Positions 16,129 through 24,790 of a stretch of 64,000 nt of DNA are shown here, in pieces (within the stretch, counting starts at the first letter, position 1; every line of letters starts with the position of its first letter). The notes under the pieces are model-generated. The model saw only the letters and a list, made by a program, of their open reading frames with translations, was not told the origin of the DNA and did not search any database. A program made the translations under genes and the position numbers. Source of the stretch: Bacillus sp. FJAT-49736 (GTDB lineage Bacteria; Bacillota; Bacilli; Bacillales; Bacillaceae_C); assembly GCF_018343615.1 (NCBI RefSeq), contig NZ_JAGYPI010000002.1, positions 701,562 through 765,561 on the forward strand, in the 5' to 3' direction.

Positions 16129-17454
16129 TTAAGATATTTTGAGCTCACTATCGGAATTCTCTGCTTTTAGCTTTTTATTTTCAATATGGGCATGTGCATA
16201 GACAAATGGCAAGTAAATCACAACCGAAATGATTAGGTTTACTCCCGCTAAAACAGCACCGGAAATATGTCCTCCTGTCGCCAGCCATCCCCCGACAATT
16301 GGAGGTGAAACCCAAGGGATATTTGCCACAACCGGATAAACCCAATGCCAGCTGACTGCAAGATATGCAATAATGGTAGTTACTACCGGTGTTAGAATAA
16401 AAGGAATAATCCACATTGGATTTAATACAATTGGCATTCCGAAAAGAACAGGCTCGTTTATTTGGAAAATTCCAGGTGGCATTCCGAGAGCGAGCATTTG
16501 TTTATGTCTTTTCCTTCCTGCAATGAACATCGCAATAAGAAGTCCAAGAGTAGCTCCTGCTCCTCCTAAATACACAAACGCGTCCAGGAACGAACCTGCC
16601 AACACGGAATATTGCTTTAAATCTGTTACATGCTTGGCAGCAAGATCAATATTTTCATTTCCGAGTTTTGTGAATAAAGGTGTTGTAATTCCTGCTAAAA
16701 TATTCGTACCATGGAGACCAAAGGACCAAAAAAGGTGTACTAGTAAAACTAATAAAATTGCAAATGGAAGCGAGTCAACCGCTTTCGACATTGGTGCCAC
16801 CAGTACAGCATTTAACCAATCGTTAAAGTACTCTCCTCCTGTTGCTTTTCTGAATAGTAAGCCCACTACCCCAAAGATAAATATTGTTCCCATACCCGGC
16901 AATAGTTTCGCGAAGGATCTTGCAACTGCCGGCGGCACACCTTCAGGGAGCTTAATAACTAGATATTTCACCTTTGATAATCGAACGAATACTTCTGTTG
17001 AAAGAAGTGCAACAACAATCCCTGTAAATAATGCCGTGGAATTTAAATAGCCGACACCTATTAAGCCCCAGACACCATCCTTTACCCCTTCCACTTTTGC
17101 AACCTGTGGAAGCAGCAAAAAGAAACATGCTGCTGCTATGAACATTGCCTCGAAGCCATCGTCGCCATATGATCTAGCTAGTCTATTAGCTATACCAAAC
17201 ACCGCAAATACGGTAATAAAAGCCATTGTTCCAAACCAAATATCGCCACCAAGCGTTGTATAATTGGGGCCGAAAATGGCAGTCAATAATTTCCCCCATG
17301 GTTTAATAACCTGCCCTAAATTGTTAACAAGTACCGCGAAGGATCCGATCATCGTAATAGCAATCATTCCAATTAGTGCATCACGAATTGCCAACAAATG
17401 ACGATTGTTACCAATCTTCCCCGCAACAGACATAAATCTGTCGATAAAATTCAT
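16129..17454 (-). CDS. PTS cellobiose/chitobiose family IIC subunit (second copy)
   Basis: Membrane sugar channel of a lactose/cellobiose-family PTS (441 aa from ATG 17454, GGGGGA upstream). It has ~10 membrane segments, the ATLGLLIAMFIAGRKRHKQM stretch and the INEPVLFGMPIVLNP sugar-site motif. It is strongly similar along its length to the IIC at 20.6 kb, so the cluster has two IIC paralogues but one IIA and one IIB. It follows chbG but has its own promoter/operator copy 330 bp upstream and a cre-like site, so it can be expressed separately. Alternative sugar specificity is the likely reason for the second copy. Confidence 0.9.
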   Translation of the reverse strand: MNFIDRFMSVAGKIGNNRHLLAIRDALIGMIAITMIGSFAVLVNNLGQVIKPWGKLLTAIFGPNYTTLGGDIWFGTMAFITVFAVFGIANRLARSYGDDGFEAMFIAAACFFLLLPQVAKVEGVKDGVWGLIGVGYLNSTALFTGIVVALLSTEVFVRLSKVKYLVIKLPEGVPPAVARSFAKLLPGMGTIFIFGVVGLLFRKATGGEYFNDWLNAVLVAPMSKAVDSLPFAILLVLLVHLFWSFGLHGTNILAGITTPLFTKLGNENIDLAAKHVTDLKQYSVLAGSFLDAFVYLGGAGATLGLLIAMFIAGRKRHKQMLALGMPPGIFQINEPVLFGMPIVLNPMWIIPFILTPVVTTIIAYLAVSWHWVYPVVANIPWVSPPIVGGWLATGGHISGAVLAGVNLIISVVIYLPFVYAHAHIENKKLKAENSDSELKIS

Positions 17455-17537
17455 CCTATTTCCCCCTTTGTTTCGACAAGGATAATTCATTATTTGTTTT
17501 AAAAACCATGAAGTTTAGCTAATATGAAGATTAAAAA

Positions 17538-17551
17538 TGAAAGCGTTTACT
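17538..17551. promoter_or_regulatory. cre-like CcpA site before the second IIC gene
   Basis: TGAAAGCGTTTACT matches the cre consensus TGWAANCGNTNWCA at 13 of 14 positions. It lies 84 bp upstream of the IIC start, inside the long leader, and would allow carbon catabolite repression by roadblock. Confidence 0.65.
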
Positions 17552-17788
17552 ATTAATACGAAAAAATTTTGGAAGAATAACGATTAGTCTTGGAGTGTAT
17601 TAATTTTGAGATGTTACTTTTCACTAATGTTAAAAATGAAAGTAATTAAGTGGTGGTCTTGCTGCTTCTTAAATCTTTTGGAAATAAAATTAATGGATTA
17701 ACTTGTTGTAGTATAAATTTATTATTCTAAAATCTTAGCTCCTGCAAATTTACTGTACCCTTCTCCCCTTTCCCTTCTTCTAATTTTA

Positions 17789-17844
17789 ATTATAATAACA
17801 AATATTAATTTAGACAATACAAAATTTTATTTGTTATTACAAAT
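17789..17844 (-). promoter_or_regulatory. SigA promoter with GntR-type operator for the second IIC gene
   Basis: On the minus strand TTGTCT (17812-17817), a 17-bp spacer and TATAAT (17789-17794) form a sigma-A promoter. Just upstream of -35 lies the palindrome ATTTGTTATTACAAAT (17829-17844), and a second ATTTGT half-site sits in the spacer 41 bp away. The same arrangement occurs before the IIB gene at 22.4 kb, so one regulator, probably the adjacent GntR protein, should control both. The 330-bp leader from here to 17454 holds the cre site and no clear ORF. Confidence 0.7.
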
Positions 17845-17857
17845 TTCAGAAAATAAC

Positions 17858-17885
17858 AAAAGACTGAGAAAATATCTCAGCCTTT
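17858..17885 (-). terminator. Terminator after chbG
   Basis: AAAGGCTGAGA pairs with TCTCAGTCTTT (one mismatch) around TATTT on the minus strand, followed by TGTTATTTTC. It overlaps the chbG stop and separates it from the second IIC gene. Confidence 0.7.
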
Positions 17886-18585
17886 ATACCAAGGAGATGT
17901 ATTCCGGCAACTTCACATGCGTTAATATATATGTTTCTTGTGCTCGGAGAAGAGTATAGGAGGAACCATTCAATACCTCTTGGTCTACAAATCCAGGATG
18001 CGTCATGATTTCAACTGTATGACCATCTGCTACCTTATCTTTTAAACAGTTAAAATAATTTTCGCTAATCGTTTCACCATAAAAATCATCTAAAAATATA
18101 TCACTGTAATAAGATAGTTTAAAGGAATGACTTGGTCTTCTAACTGGTAACTTGTATTTATCAGATAATTTCTTCACGATTGGATACAGTTCTTCCCAAC
18201 CATGTACATGATGATGACTGTCAAAATGATTTGGTACAAGCCCCGCATCATAATATGCCTCGATTTGCGCAGTCCACTCCCGCTCTAGTTCCGCTAAGTC
18301 CATATCCTTATGCTTCATCCAATAAGATAACGATTTAAAGCACCCATTGTCATCAACTAAGGATGATACATCACTTAGTATCGGCTTTCCACAAGTTAAA
18401 ACCAGATGAATACCAACTTTTAAGGATGGATTTTGTTTGGCAAGTTTGATAGCATGCTTTGTACCAGGCATATTCATCATTATCGTGGTGGAATTAACAA
18501 TCCCATGCTGATGGCTCTCTATTATCCCATAGTTCACACCTGCCGAATAACCGAAATCATCCGCATTGACAATTAGATTAATCAT
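17884..18585 (-). CDS. chbG: Chitooligosaccharide deacetylase ChbG (YdjC family)
   Basis: A 233-residue carbohydrate deacetylase of the YdjC/ChbG family. Metal-binding motifs are NADDFGYS at the N-terminus, VGIHLVLTCGKP and FDSHHHVHGWEELYP, and the late TVEIMTHPGFVD motif is present. In E. coli ChbG removes one acetyl group from chitobiose-6-phosphate, which both allows hydrolysis by the GH4 enzyme ChbF and makes the inducer. Finding it right after a GH4 gene and PTS IIA/IIB/IIC points to chitobiose, not just cellobiose, as a substrate. AGGAGG precedes the ATG. Confidence 0.85.
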   Translation of the reverse strand: MINLIVNADDFGYSAGVNYGIIESHQHGIVNSTTIMMNMPGTKHAIKLAKQNPSLKVGIHLVLTCGKPILSDVSSLVDDNGCFKSLSYWMKHKDMDLAELEREWTAQIEAYYDAGLVPNHFDSHHHVHGWEELYPIVKKLSDKYKLPVRRPSHSFKLSYYSDIFLDDFYGETISENYFNCLKDKVADGHTVEIMTHPGFVDQEVLNGSSYTLLRAQETYILTHVKLPEYISLV

Positions 18586-18679
18586 CTTTTATCTCCTCCT
18601 TTTAGGGAAAACAATCCATTCAACAACTAATACATTCATTGATTAATAGGAAGAAATAGGGTAGATTATTGCTACCTAT

Positions 18680-19999
18680 TTAATTTTTAAAAAACTGCGG
18701 CAAATGTTCTTTATGTGCTTCCAGCATCTCATCTAAGATTAGCTTTCCTACGCGGTCATTAGCTACAAGCGGGTTAATAGTCATGGCCAATAAGGCGGTG
18801 TTGTAGTCACCTGTAATCGCTGCCTCTGCTGCTACTCTCTCAAATGATTTAATTTGCTGAACTAAACCTTGAACGGCAACTGGCAGCTCGCCGATGACTA
18901 TTGGCTTTGGTCCTTCTTTGGTGATAATACAGCTTACTTCAACGGCAGATTCGGCAGGAATACCAGCAATTGCTCCATTATTGATGGTATTAACTGGCTG
19001 AATATCCTTTTTATCTGTATAAATAGAATGGATTAAACGTACTGCGGCATCACTATAATAAGCACCACCGCGTTTTTCCAATTGTGGAGGCTTGATATCA
19101 AGATCAGGGTTCTTATAAAGCTCAAATAATTCTGCCTCTAATTTTTGCACTACTTCTGCTCTTGTTCCTAGTTCCTTTGCATTTTTGAGCTCTTTTTCCA
19201 CCATATCACTTTGCTTGTAATAATAATTATGGTAAGAGCAAGGTAAAGCATTAAGAGCCTTTAAAAACTCTGGTTCCCATTCAAGAGCGGGCACGTTTTT
19301 AACTGTAATGGCATTATCCGGATTTGTAATTAAATCAATTACCTTTTCCTTTACACTGACCCCATCAAGAAATATATCTAGGCCAAAAACCATATGATTT
19401 AAGCCTGCAAATGTAATACGAATCCTGCTATGGTCGACATCTAATAAACGGGCCACACCCATCTCCATTCCAATCGGCACATTGCATAAACCAACTACTT
19501 TTTTAATATTGCTATAACGAAGAACCGCCTCTGTTACCATGCCGGCAGGGTTTGTAAAATTGATTAACCATGCGTCCGGACAAAGCTCTTCTATTTCACG
19601 GCAAATGTCCAAAATTACAGGAATAGTACGAAGACCTTTAAACAAACCGCCTGGCCCATTTGTTTCTTGACCTAAAACACCATATTTTAATGGAATTCTT
19701 TCATCCTTAGCTCTTGCATCTAATAAACCTACACGGAATTGAGTAGTAACGAAATCGGCTCCTTTTAATGCTGCACGGCGATCCAATGTCAAATGAACGT
19801 CAATTGGAAGCCCCGCTTTCTTAATCATTCTTTTTGCAAGATTTCCTACTATCTCTAGCTTCTCTTTTCCCTCTTCAATATCAACAAGCCATAGCTCACG
19901 AATAGGCAATTCTTCATATCGCTTAATAAATCCTTCCACTAGCTCCGGCGTATAACTCGAACCTCCACCAATTGTAGCTATTTTCAACCCATTACTCAT
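18680..19999 (-). CDS. GH4 6-phospho-beta-glucosidase (ChbF/LicH type)
   Basis: A cytosolic enzyme (439 aa) that cleaves the phosphorylated disaccharide delivered by the PTS. GH4 enzymes need NAD+ and a divalent metal. The N-terminal Rossmann motif is KIATIGGGSSYTPEL. The metal-binding Cys is in VVGLCNVPIG, the His in AGLNHM, and TNPAGMVTEAVLRY lies between. The family-typical late SAVEVSCII and AAITGDYNTALLAM segments are present. AGGAGGT precedes the ATG. It lies 14 bp from the IIA gene and 94 bp from chbG, one transcription unit. Confidence 0.92.
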   Translation of the reverse strand: MSNGLKIATIGGGSSYTPELVEGFIKRYEELPIRELWLVDIEEGKEKLEIVGNLAKRMIKKAGLPIDVHLTLDRRAALKGADFVTTQFRVGLLDARAKDERIPLKYGVLGQETNGPGGLFKGLRTIPVILDICREIEELCPDAWLINFTNPAGMVTEAVLRYSNIKKVVGLCNVPIGMEMGVARLLDVDHSRIRITFAGLNHMVFGLDIFLDGVSVKEKVIDLITNPDNAITVKNVPALEWEPEFLKALNALPCSYHNYYYKQSDMVEKELKNAKELGTRAEVVQKLEAELFELYKNPDLDIKPPQLEKRGGAYYSDAAVRLIHSIYTDKKDIQPVNTINNGAIAGIPAESAVEVSCIITKEGPKPIVIGELPVAVQGLVQQIKSFERVAAEAAITGDYNTALLAMTINPLVANDRVGKLILDEMLEAHKEHLPQFFKN

Positions 20000-20013
20000 T
20001 TTTATCTAACCTC

Positions 20014-20331
20014 CTATTTTTGTAGTTCCTCACGTAAATCAATGATTTCCTTTGCCAAATCCTTTACCGTCATCGCTGTCATAAGATGATCTTGTGCATG
20101 TACAAGAATAATAGGAATTTCAAGTGACTCACCACTAGACTCCTTCTGTATTAGCTCAGTTTGAAAATGATGTGCCTCTACAAAAGCTGCATCTGCTTCC
20201 TTTAGCTTTTCCCTAGCACCTTCAAAGTTCTTTTCCTTTGCCTCATATAAAGCTTCCATCGCTAGACTTCTTGCATTTCCACTATGCAAAATTAATTGAA
20301 AGGATAAATTGTATAGTTCTTCCTTCGTCAT
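20014..20331 (-). CDS. PTS lactose/cellobiose family IIA subunit
   Basis: A 105-residue helical phosphocarrier that takes phosphate from HPr and passes it to IIB. The active His is His78 in VHAQDHLMT, the same number as in lactose-IIA proteins, with Asp81 for the trimer metal site. GGGAG precedes the ATG. It lies 256 bp after the IIC gene. That gap (20332-20587) holds an imperfect hairpin (about 20385-20425, TGGGTT/AACCCA) but no ORF with a ribosome site. Confidence 0.93.
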   Translation of the reverse strand: MTKEELYNLSFQLILHSGNARSLAMEALYEAKEKNFEGAREKLKEADAAFVEAHHFQTELIQKESSGESLEIPIILVHAQDHLMTAMTVKDLAKEIIDLREELQK

Positions 20332-20587
20332 ACTAATTCACTCCCATTGATATATTTTTTCCCATTGAAAATATAAAAGAATGGGTTACAGTTTGAAGCT
20401 ATGTACGCTCGCAACTGAACCCACTCCCTTTGTCCATAAGTGTACACACATTTATGAAGGAATGTTCGTTATACAGATGGTGATAATCGAGCGAGTGAAC
20501 TTTTCCTTAGTGGTGTTTTATGTTTACCTAAATTAACTTATTACTAATTATCAGGAAGGATAATACAAATTTGTCCTAATTTACGCT

Positions 20588-21928
20588 TTAGTCCATACTC
20601 AATGGTGAAGATTCCACTTTTTGTGTTGCTTCTTTTATTCTTTTTGCATCCATCTTCCCTTGAATAGCCACAAATGGTAGCCAAATTAAAACAGAAACAA
20701 TTAGATTTACTCCCGATAAAACGGCCCCTGAAATATGTCCTCCTGTTGCAAGCCAGCCATTTACGATTACTGGTGTTACCCATGGAATATTTGCTACGAC
20801 TGGAAAAACTAAATGCAATGAAACGGCAAGATAAGCAATGATCGTGAGTACAACTGGCGTTAAAATAAATGGAATGAGCCAGATTGGATTTAACACGATC
20901 GGCATACCGAAAATAACTGGTTCGTTTATTTGAAATAGACCTGGAGGCGAAGCAATTGCAACCATTTGTTTATGACGTTTACGTGCTGCAATGATAAGCG
21001 CGATTAATAATCCCAGAGTTGCCCCAGAACCACCTAGGTTTACATATGCATCAGAAAAACTTCCCGCAAAAACATGATATTGACTTAAATCCGTTACATG
21101 ATCTTTATAAAGATTGATATTATCCGTTCCAAGCTTTGTCAACAAAGGAGATTTAATTCCTTCTAGTATATTATCTCCGTGTAGACCAATAGACCAAAAT
21201 AAATGAATCAATAAGGTTACTAAAATAGCAAATGGAAGTGAGTCCACAGCACCGCTTAATGGCTCTACTAAAATTCTGCTTAACCAATCATTAAAATATT
21301 CACCATGTGTTACGGTACGGAATAATAATCCTATTACTCCAATAATGAAAATAGTTGCCATTCCAGGGATTAATCGCTGGAAGCTTCTGGCTACTGCTGG
21401 TGGTACACCATCTGGTAATTTAATTTCTAATTTCTTTATTCTAGACAAGCGAATAAAAATTTCCGTTGCAATAATCGAAACAATGATTCCAGTAAATAAT
21501 GCGACAGATCCAAAGTAATTGCTGTCAATAATACCCCAAACTGCCTCTTTTACACCCTCTACTTTCGTTGTTTGCGGAATTAATACAAAGTAGCTTGCAC
21601 CTGCGATCAACATCGCTTCGAATCCTTCATCTCCATAGGATTTTGCTAATTTATATGCAATTCCAAAGACCGCAAAGATGGTCATGAATGCCATGGTTCC
21701 CCACCAAATGTCACCACCTAGTGTTTGCCAGTTCTTCCCGAATATTGCTTCCATCATTTTTCCATAAGGCTTGATAATTTCACCAATATTATTAAGTAAT
21801 ACGAATAAAGAACCTACCATTGTAATGGCAATCATTCCAACTAATGTGTCACGGATTGCTAATAGATGCCGTTGATTACCGAATTTAGCTGCATAAGGTA
21901 AAATGTAGTTTTCAAGAAATCTCATCAT
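20588..21928 (-). CDS. PTS cellobiose/chitobiose family IIC subunit (first copy)
   Basis: Membrane component (446 aa) of the PTS, 7 bp after the IIB gene, with AAGGGG upstream. The IIC fold shows about ten hydrophobic segments, GGDIWWGTMAFMTIFAVFGIA, DGVPPAVARSFQRLIPG and the substrate loop INEPVIFGMPIVLNP. It is closely related to the second copy at 16.1 kb. The C-terminus is ~15 residues longer and polar. It forms the transport unit with the neighbouring IIA and IIB. Confidence 0.93.
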   Translation of the reverse strand: MMRFLENYILPYAAKFGNQRHLLAIRDTLVGMIAITMVGSLFVLLNNIGEIIKPYGKMMEAIFGKNWQTLGGDIWWGTMAFMTIFAVFGIAYKLAKSYGDEGFEAMLIAGASYFVLIPQTTKVEGVKEAVWGIIDSNYFGSVALFTGIIVSIIATEIFIRLSRIKKLEIKLPDGVPPAVARSFQRLIPGMATIFIIGVIGLLFRTVTHGEYFNDWLSRILVEPLSGAVDSLPFAILVTLLIHLFWSIGLHGDNILEGIKSPLLTKLGTDNINLYKDHVTDLSQYHVFAGSFSDAYVNLGGSGATLGLLIALIIAARKRHKQMVAIASPPGLFQINEPVIFGMPIVLNPIWLIPFILTPVVLTIIAYLAVSLHLVFPVVANIPWVTPVIVNGWLATGGHISGAVLSGVNLIVSVLIWLPFVAIQGKMDAKRIKEATQKVESSPLSMD

Positions 21929-21935
21929 TTATGAA

Positions 21936-22238
21936 TCACCCCTTAAGTTGTAGTGCTTGTTTCAGTACCTCTTCCCCATTACAAAGCCCATAGTGCTGAG
22001 GACTAATAACATCGACAGGGATATTTTTTGCATCCCCTACTTTTTTCATTTCTTTTAACATATAACGGACTTGTGGTCCAAGTAATAATACATCGGCTTG
22101 ATCAATATGGTTATGTACCTCTGTAGCACCAACGGCCCATATTTTGCTTTCTACTCCCTGCACTTCTGCTGCTTTTTGCATTTTTGTAACTAATAGACTT
22201 GTAGACATCCCCGCTGAACAACATAATAAAATATTCAT
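21936..22238 (-). CDS. PTS lactose/cellobiose family IIB subunit
   Basis: A phosphocarrier of about 100 aa. The start is ATG 22238 ([16 protein letters not shown]), because GGAGGA sits seven bases upstream and overlaps the in-frame ATG at 22253. The phosphorylated cysteine is the second of the CC pair before SAGMS. It is the first gene of the operon, directly behind the promoter/operator and cre site, and 7 bp ahead of the IIC gene. Confidence 0.93.
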   Translation of the reverse strand: MNILLCCSAGMSTSLLVTKMQKAAEVQGVESKIWAVGATEVHNHIDQADVLLLGPQVRYMLKEMKKVGDAKNIPVDVISPQHYGLCNGEEVLKQALQLKG

Positions 22239-22327
22239 GACTCCATCCTCCATATGTCTTTATATTTCCCACATACTAGATACGCTCTACTTAAACCTTT
22301 ATGAATTTAAAAGTAAATATCACAAGG

Positions 22328-22341
22328 TGTAAGCGTTTTCT
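22328..22341. promoter_or_regulatory. cre-like CcpA site at the PTS operon
   Basis: TGTAAGCGTTTTCT matches the cre consensus at 13 of 14 positions. It lies about 15 bp downstream of the -10 box of the minus-strand promoter, a classic position for catabolite repression. Confidence 0.7.
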
Positions 22342-22355
22342 ATTTCCTGACTATT

Positions 22356-22418
22356 ATTATAATTACAAATAATTTTTCGCGCAATACAAAATATGAATTT
22401 GTTATAACAAATTCATAT
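22356..22418 (-). promoter_or_regulatory. SigA promoter and 28-bp perfect palindrome (GntR operator) of the PTS operon
   Basis: On the minus strand TTGCGC (22379-22384), a 17-bp spacer and TATAAT (22356-22361) form the promoter. Upstream of -35 lies a perfect 28-bp palindrome (22391-22418) with core ATTTGTTATAACAAAT, and an ATTTGT half-site lies in the spacer 42 bp away. The divergent GntR gene starts about 90 bp on the other side, so the site can serve autoregulation too. Confidence 0.8.
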
Positions 22419-22507
22419 AATGTTTCATTCAAATAAAAATAATAGATTATTTGTCTCTATTTATGCTATAAATCAGATAGGGATTCTATATAAAGAGGAG
22501 GATATTT

Positions 22508-23233
22508 GTGGGAATGGACGGAAATGGTGATGCATTACATAACAAAGTGAAGGAATCCATCATCCAATTAATAAAATCAGGGGAATATACGCCGCATACC
22601 CAATTGCCAACAGAAGCGGAATTTTGTGAGAAGTTTGGCGTGAGTAGAACTACAGTAAGAACGGCCCTTGGGCAGTTAACACTAGAAGGCTATGTTTATA
22701 GAAAGCAAGGGAAAGGGACATTTGTTTCGGGACAAAAAGTGAAGCAAGTATTAACAACTACAGCAAATAATTTTTCAGAACAACTTACTAATCAAGGGAA
22801 AAGCCCGACTATAAAGGTGATTGGTCTTACGGTTATTCAATCAGATGAATTTATGGATGAAATATTCACCCTTCAAAAAGGGGACCCTGTGAATAGGTTA
22901 GAAAGAATTCGCTATGCTGATAATGAGCCTCTGCAATATGAAATTTCCTATTTACCATGGAAAAAAACTCCTGGGCTAGACGCGAAAGAATGTGAGAAAT
23001 CACTTTATAGATTACTAAATCAACAATTCGGACTAAAGATTAAGAGGACAATTGAATATCTAGAACTATGTATTGCAGATAAAGAAATTGCTGATAAATT
23101 AAAGGTTAAAGTCGGTGCACCCTGCTTTTCCCTAATCACTTATGCGTATTTAGAGGATGGTTCACCTATTGAATATTCCAAGACGGTATTCCGCGGGGAT
23201 AAAGCAAACTTCGTAATTGAAAGACATTACTAA
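22508..23233 (+). CDS. GntR family regulator with UTRA domain
   Basis: A 241-residue repressor or activator of the HutC/FarR subfamily. The winged helix is at ~7-75 (YTPHTQLPTEAEFCEKFGVSRTTVRTAL, then GYVYRKQGKGTFV). The UTRA effector domain is at ~95-240 (RLERIRYADNEPLQYEISYLP). The start is GTG 22508 with AGGAGG six bases upstream. It is divergent from the PTS operon, with a 28-bp perfect palindrome between them. The effector is likely a phosphorylated disaccharide or deacetylated chitobiose-phosphate (inference). Its operator also occurs before the second IIC gene. Confidence 0.92.
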   Translation: MGMDGNGDALHNKVKESIIQLIKSGEYTPHTQLPTEAEFCEKFGVSRTTVRTALGQLTLEGYVYRKQGKGTFVSGQKVKQVLTTTANNFSEQLTNQGKSPTIKVIGLTVIQSDEFMDEIFTLQKGDPVNRLERIRYADNEPLQYEISYLPWKKTPGLDAKECEKSLYRLLNQQFGLKIKRTIEYLELCIADKEIADKLKVKVGAPCFSLITYAYLEDGSPIEYSKTVFRGDKANFVIERHY

Positions 23234-23315
23234 TTTTTTATAACAGATTCAACATCGACAAATATTGCGGAAAGGTCATCTAGGTATTCATGATTGTACT
23301 CAGTTTTTACCAACT

Positions 23316-23337
23316 TTTAACCAAACGTTTGATTAAA
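23316..23337. promoter_or_regulatory. 22-bp near-palindrome upstream of amhX
   Basis: Core CCAAACGTTTGATT, identical except for one base to a perfect 22-bp palindrome at 35950-35971 upstream of galK. The central CG and AAACGTTT resemble LacI-family operators. It lies 237 bp before the amhX start, in a 340-bp gap that holds no ORF with a ribosome site. Confidence 0.5.
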
Positions 23338-23573
23338 TCCATTTGTCGTATATTGTGTGGGCCAGTTATTGGCTCCTATTTTTTATGTTATCTTATACCC
23401 TCTTATGGAAAGGGAACTTTTTTACTTGAATAAACATAACATTTAGTAATACGAAAAATAAAATAAATGTTTCAGAATCTTACCGGCAAAATAACACTTC
23501 AATTATCCATCAATTTATGCTATGTTCTTTTAAATGATAGAATCGCTTTAAAGCAAAAACGAAAGGGATTAGA

Positions 23574-24758
23574 ATGATGGGAATGTTTACAACAGATGTG
23601 AAAGACATTCAAGCAGAGATAATGGGGATTTTTGAATACTTGCATAACCATCCTGAAGTAAGTATGAAGGAGTTCCATACTACCAAATTTTTAAGGAATA
23701 AATTGGAATCATTAGGATGCAGAACACGCGTATTTGATGACTGTCCAGGAGTCATAGCAGAAATTGGAGAAGGGTCTCCTGTAGTGGGAATACGTGCCGA
23801 TATGGATGCACTTTGGCAAGAGGTAGATGGAGAATTCAAAGCAAATCATTCATGTGGACATGATTCCCACATGACAATGGCCCTCGGTGCTCTTATGCTA
23901 TTGAAGAAGCAAAAAACACTGCCTCGTGGAACAATCCGCTTTATTTTTCAACCTGCAGAGGAAATTGGCCAAGGCGCAAAAAAAATGATTGAAAAGGGTG
24001 TTGTGGACGATATCGAATTTCTGTATGGAGTCCATGTACGACCTATTCAAGAAACGGAGAATGGGAGAGCGACCCCCGCTATCCTTCATGGTGCCAGCAA
24101 CCATATAAGCGGAACAATTATTGGCGAGGAAGCCCATGCAGCACGCCCACATCTTGGTACAAATGCCATAGAAGTTGCAGCGTCACTAATACATGAACTA
24201 GCTTATATTCATATCGATCCAATGATTCCGCATTCTGTAAAAATGACTAAGCTCCATGCTGGAGGGGAAAGTGCCAATATTATCCCCGGCCAAGCAACCT
24301 TTAGTCTTGATTTACGTGCCCAAACAAACGAGGTAATGAATATCCTCATTAAACAGGTAAAATCAGCTGTAGACTCGATTGCTGAATTTTATAAAGTGAA
24401 AATTGATCTCACAATACCAGAAAGCTTAGCAGCAGCAACCGTGAATCCGGAAGCAAAAATGATTATGGCAGAAGCCATATCAGAGGTGCTAGGCAGAGAT
24501 AAACTAGATGAAGCACTTGTTACTACAGGCGGGGAGGATTTCCACTTTTACTCAGTAAAGCGTCCCCATTTAAAAGCAACTATGCTTGGTCTTGGATGTG
24601 GATTGACGCCAGGACTTCATCATCCTCATATGACTTTTGATCGGAGTGCCATATTTTCAGGTATGCAAATATTGGCTACAGCGGTATTAAAAACAATGGA
24701 GAATGGCGCAGGTGGTGGCCATACTCCCTTAAATACTGCTATATATGTTCAAAGCTAA
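23574..24758 (+). CDS. amhX: M20 family amidohydrolase, AmhX-like
   Basis: A 394-residue metal-dependent peptidase/aminoacylase of the M20D type. The N-terminal [16 protein letters not shown] motif is followed by the metal and catalytic residues [20 protein letters not shown] and [16 protein letters not shown], then HVRP and the late [10 protein letters not shown] and LHHPHMTF. The inserted dimerisation domain lies near residues 180-290. Overall it resembles B. subtilis AmhX; the natural substrate (N-acyl amino acid or acyl peptide) is not established here. AAAGGG lies six bases before the ATG. It is a single gene with its own terminator. Confidence 0.82.
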   Translation: MMGMFTTDVKDIQAEIMGIFEYLHNHPEVSMKEFHTTKFLRNKLESLGCRTRVFDDCPGVIAEIGEGSPVVGIRADMDALWQEVDGEFKANHSCGHDSHMTMALGALMLLKKQKTLPRGTIRFIFQPAEEIGQGAKKMIEKGVVDDIEFLYGVHVRPIQETENGRATPAILHGASNHISGTIIGEEAHAARPHLGTNAIEVAASLIHELAYIHIDPMIPHSVKMTKLHAGGESANIIPGQATFSLDLRAQTNEVMNILIKQVKSAVDSIAEFYKVKIDLTIPESLAAATVNPEAKMIMAEAISEVLGRDKLDEALVTTGGEDFHFYSVKRPHLKATMLGLGCGLTPGLHHPHMTFDRSAIFSGMQILATAVLKTMENGAGGGHTPLNTAIYVQS

Positions 24759-24760
24759 GT

Positions 24761-24790
24761 ACCAAGGAGACAAACTCCTTGGTTTTATTT
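24761..24790. terminator. Terminator between convergent amhX and the lysozyme-like gene
   Basis: Perfect 9-bp arms ACCAAGGAG and CTCCTTGGT around ACAAA, followed by TTTATTTTT on the plus strand. Confidence 0.85.

Noticed and set aside
16373-17050. 225-codon frame on the plus strand inside the second IIC gene
   Set aside because: Lies fully antisense to a well-supported PTS IIC gene and lacks a ribosome site.
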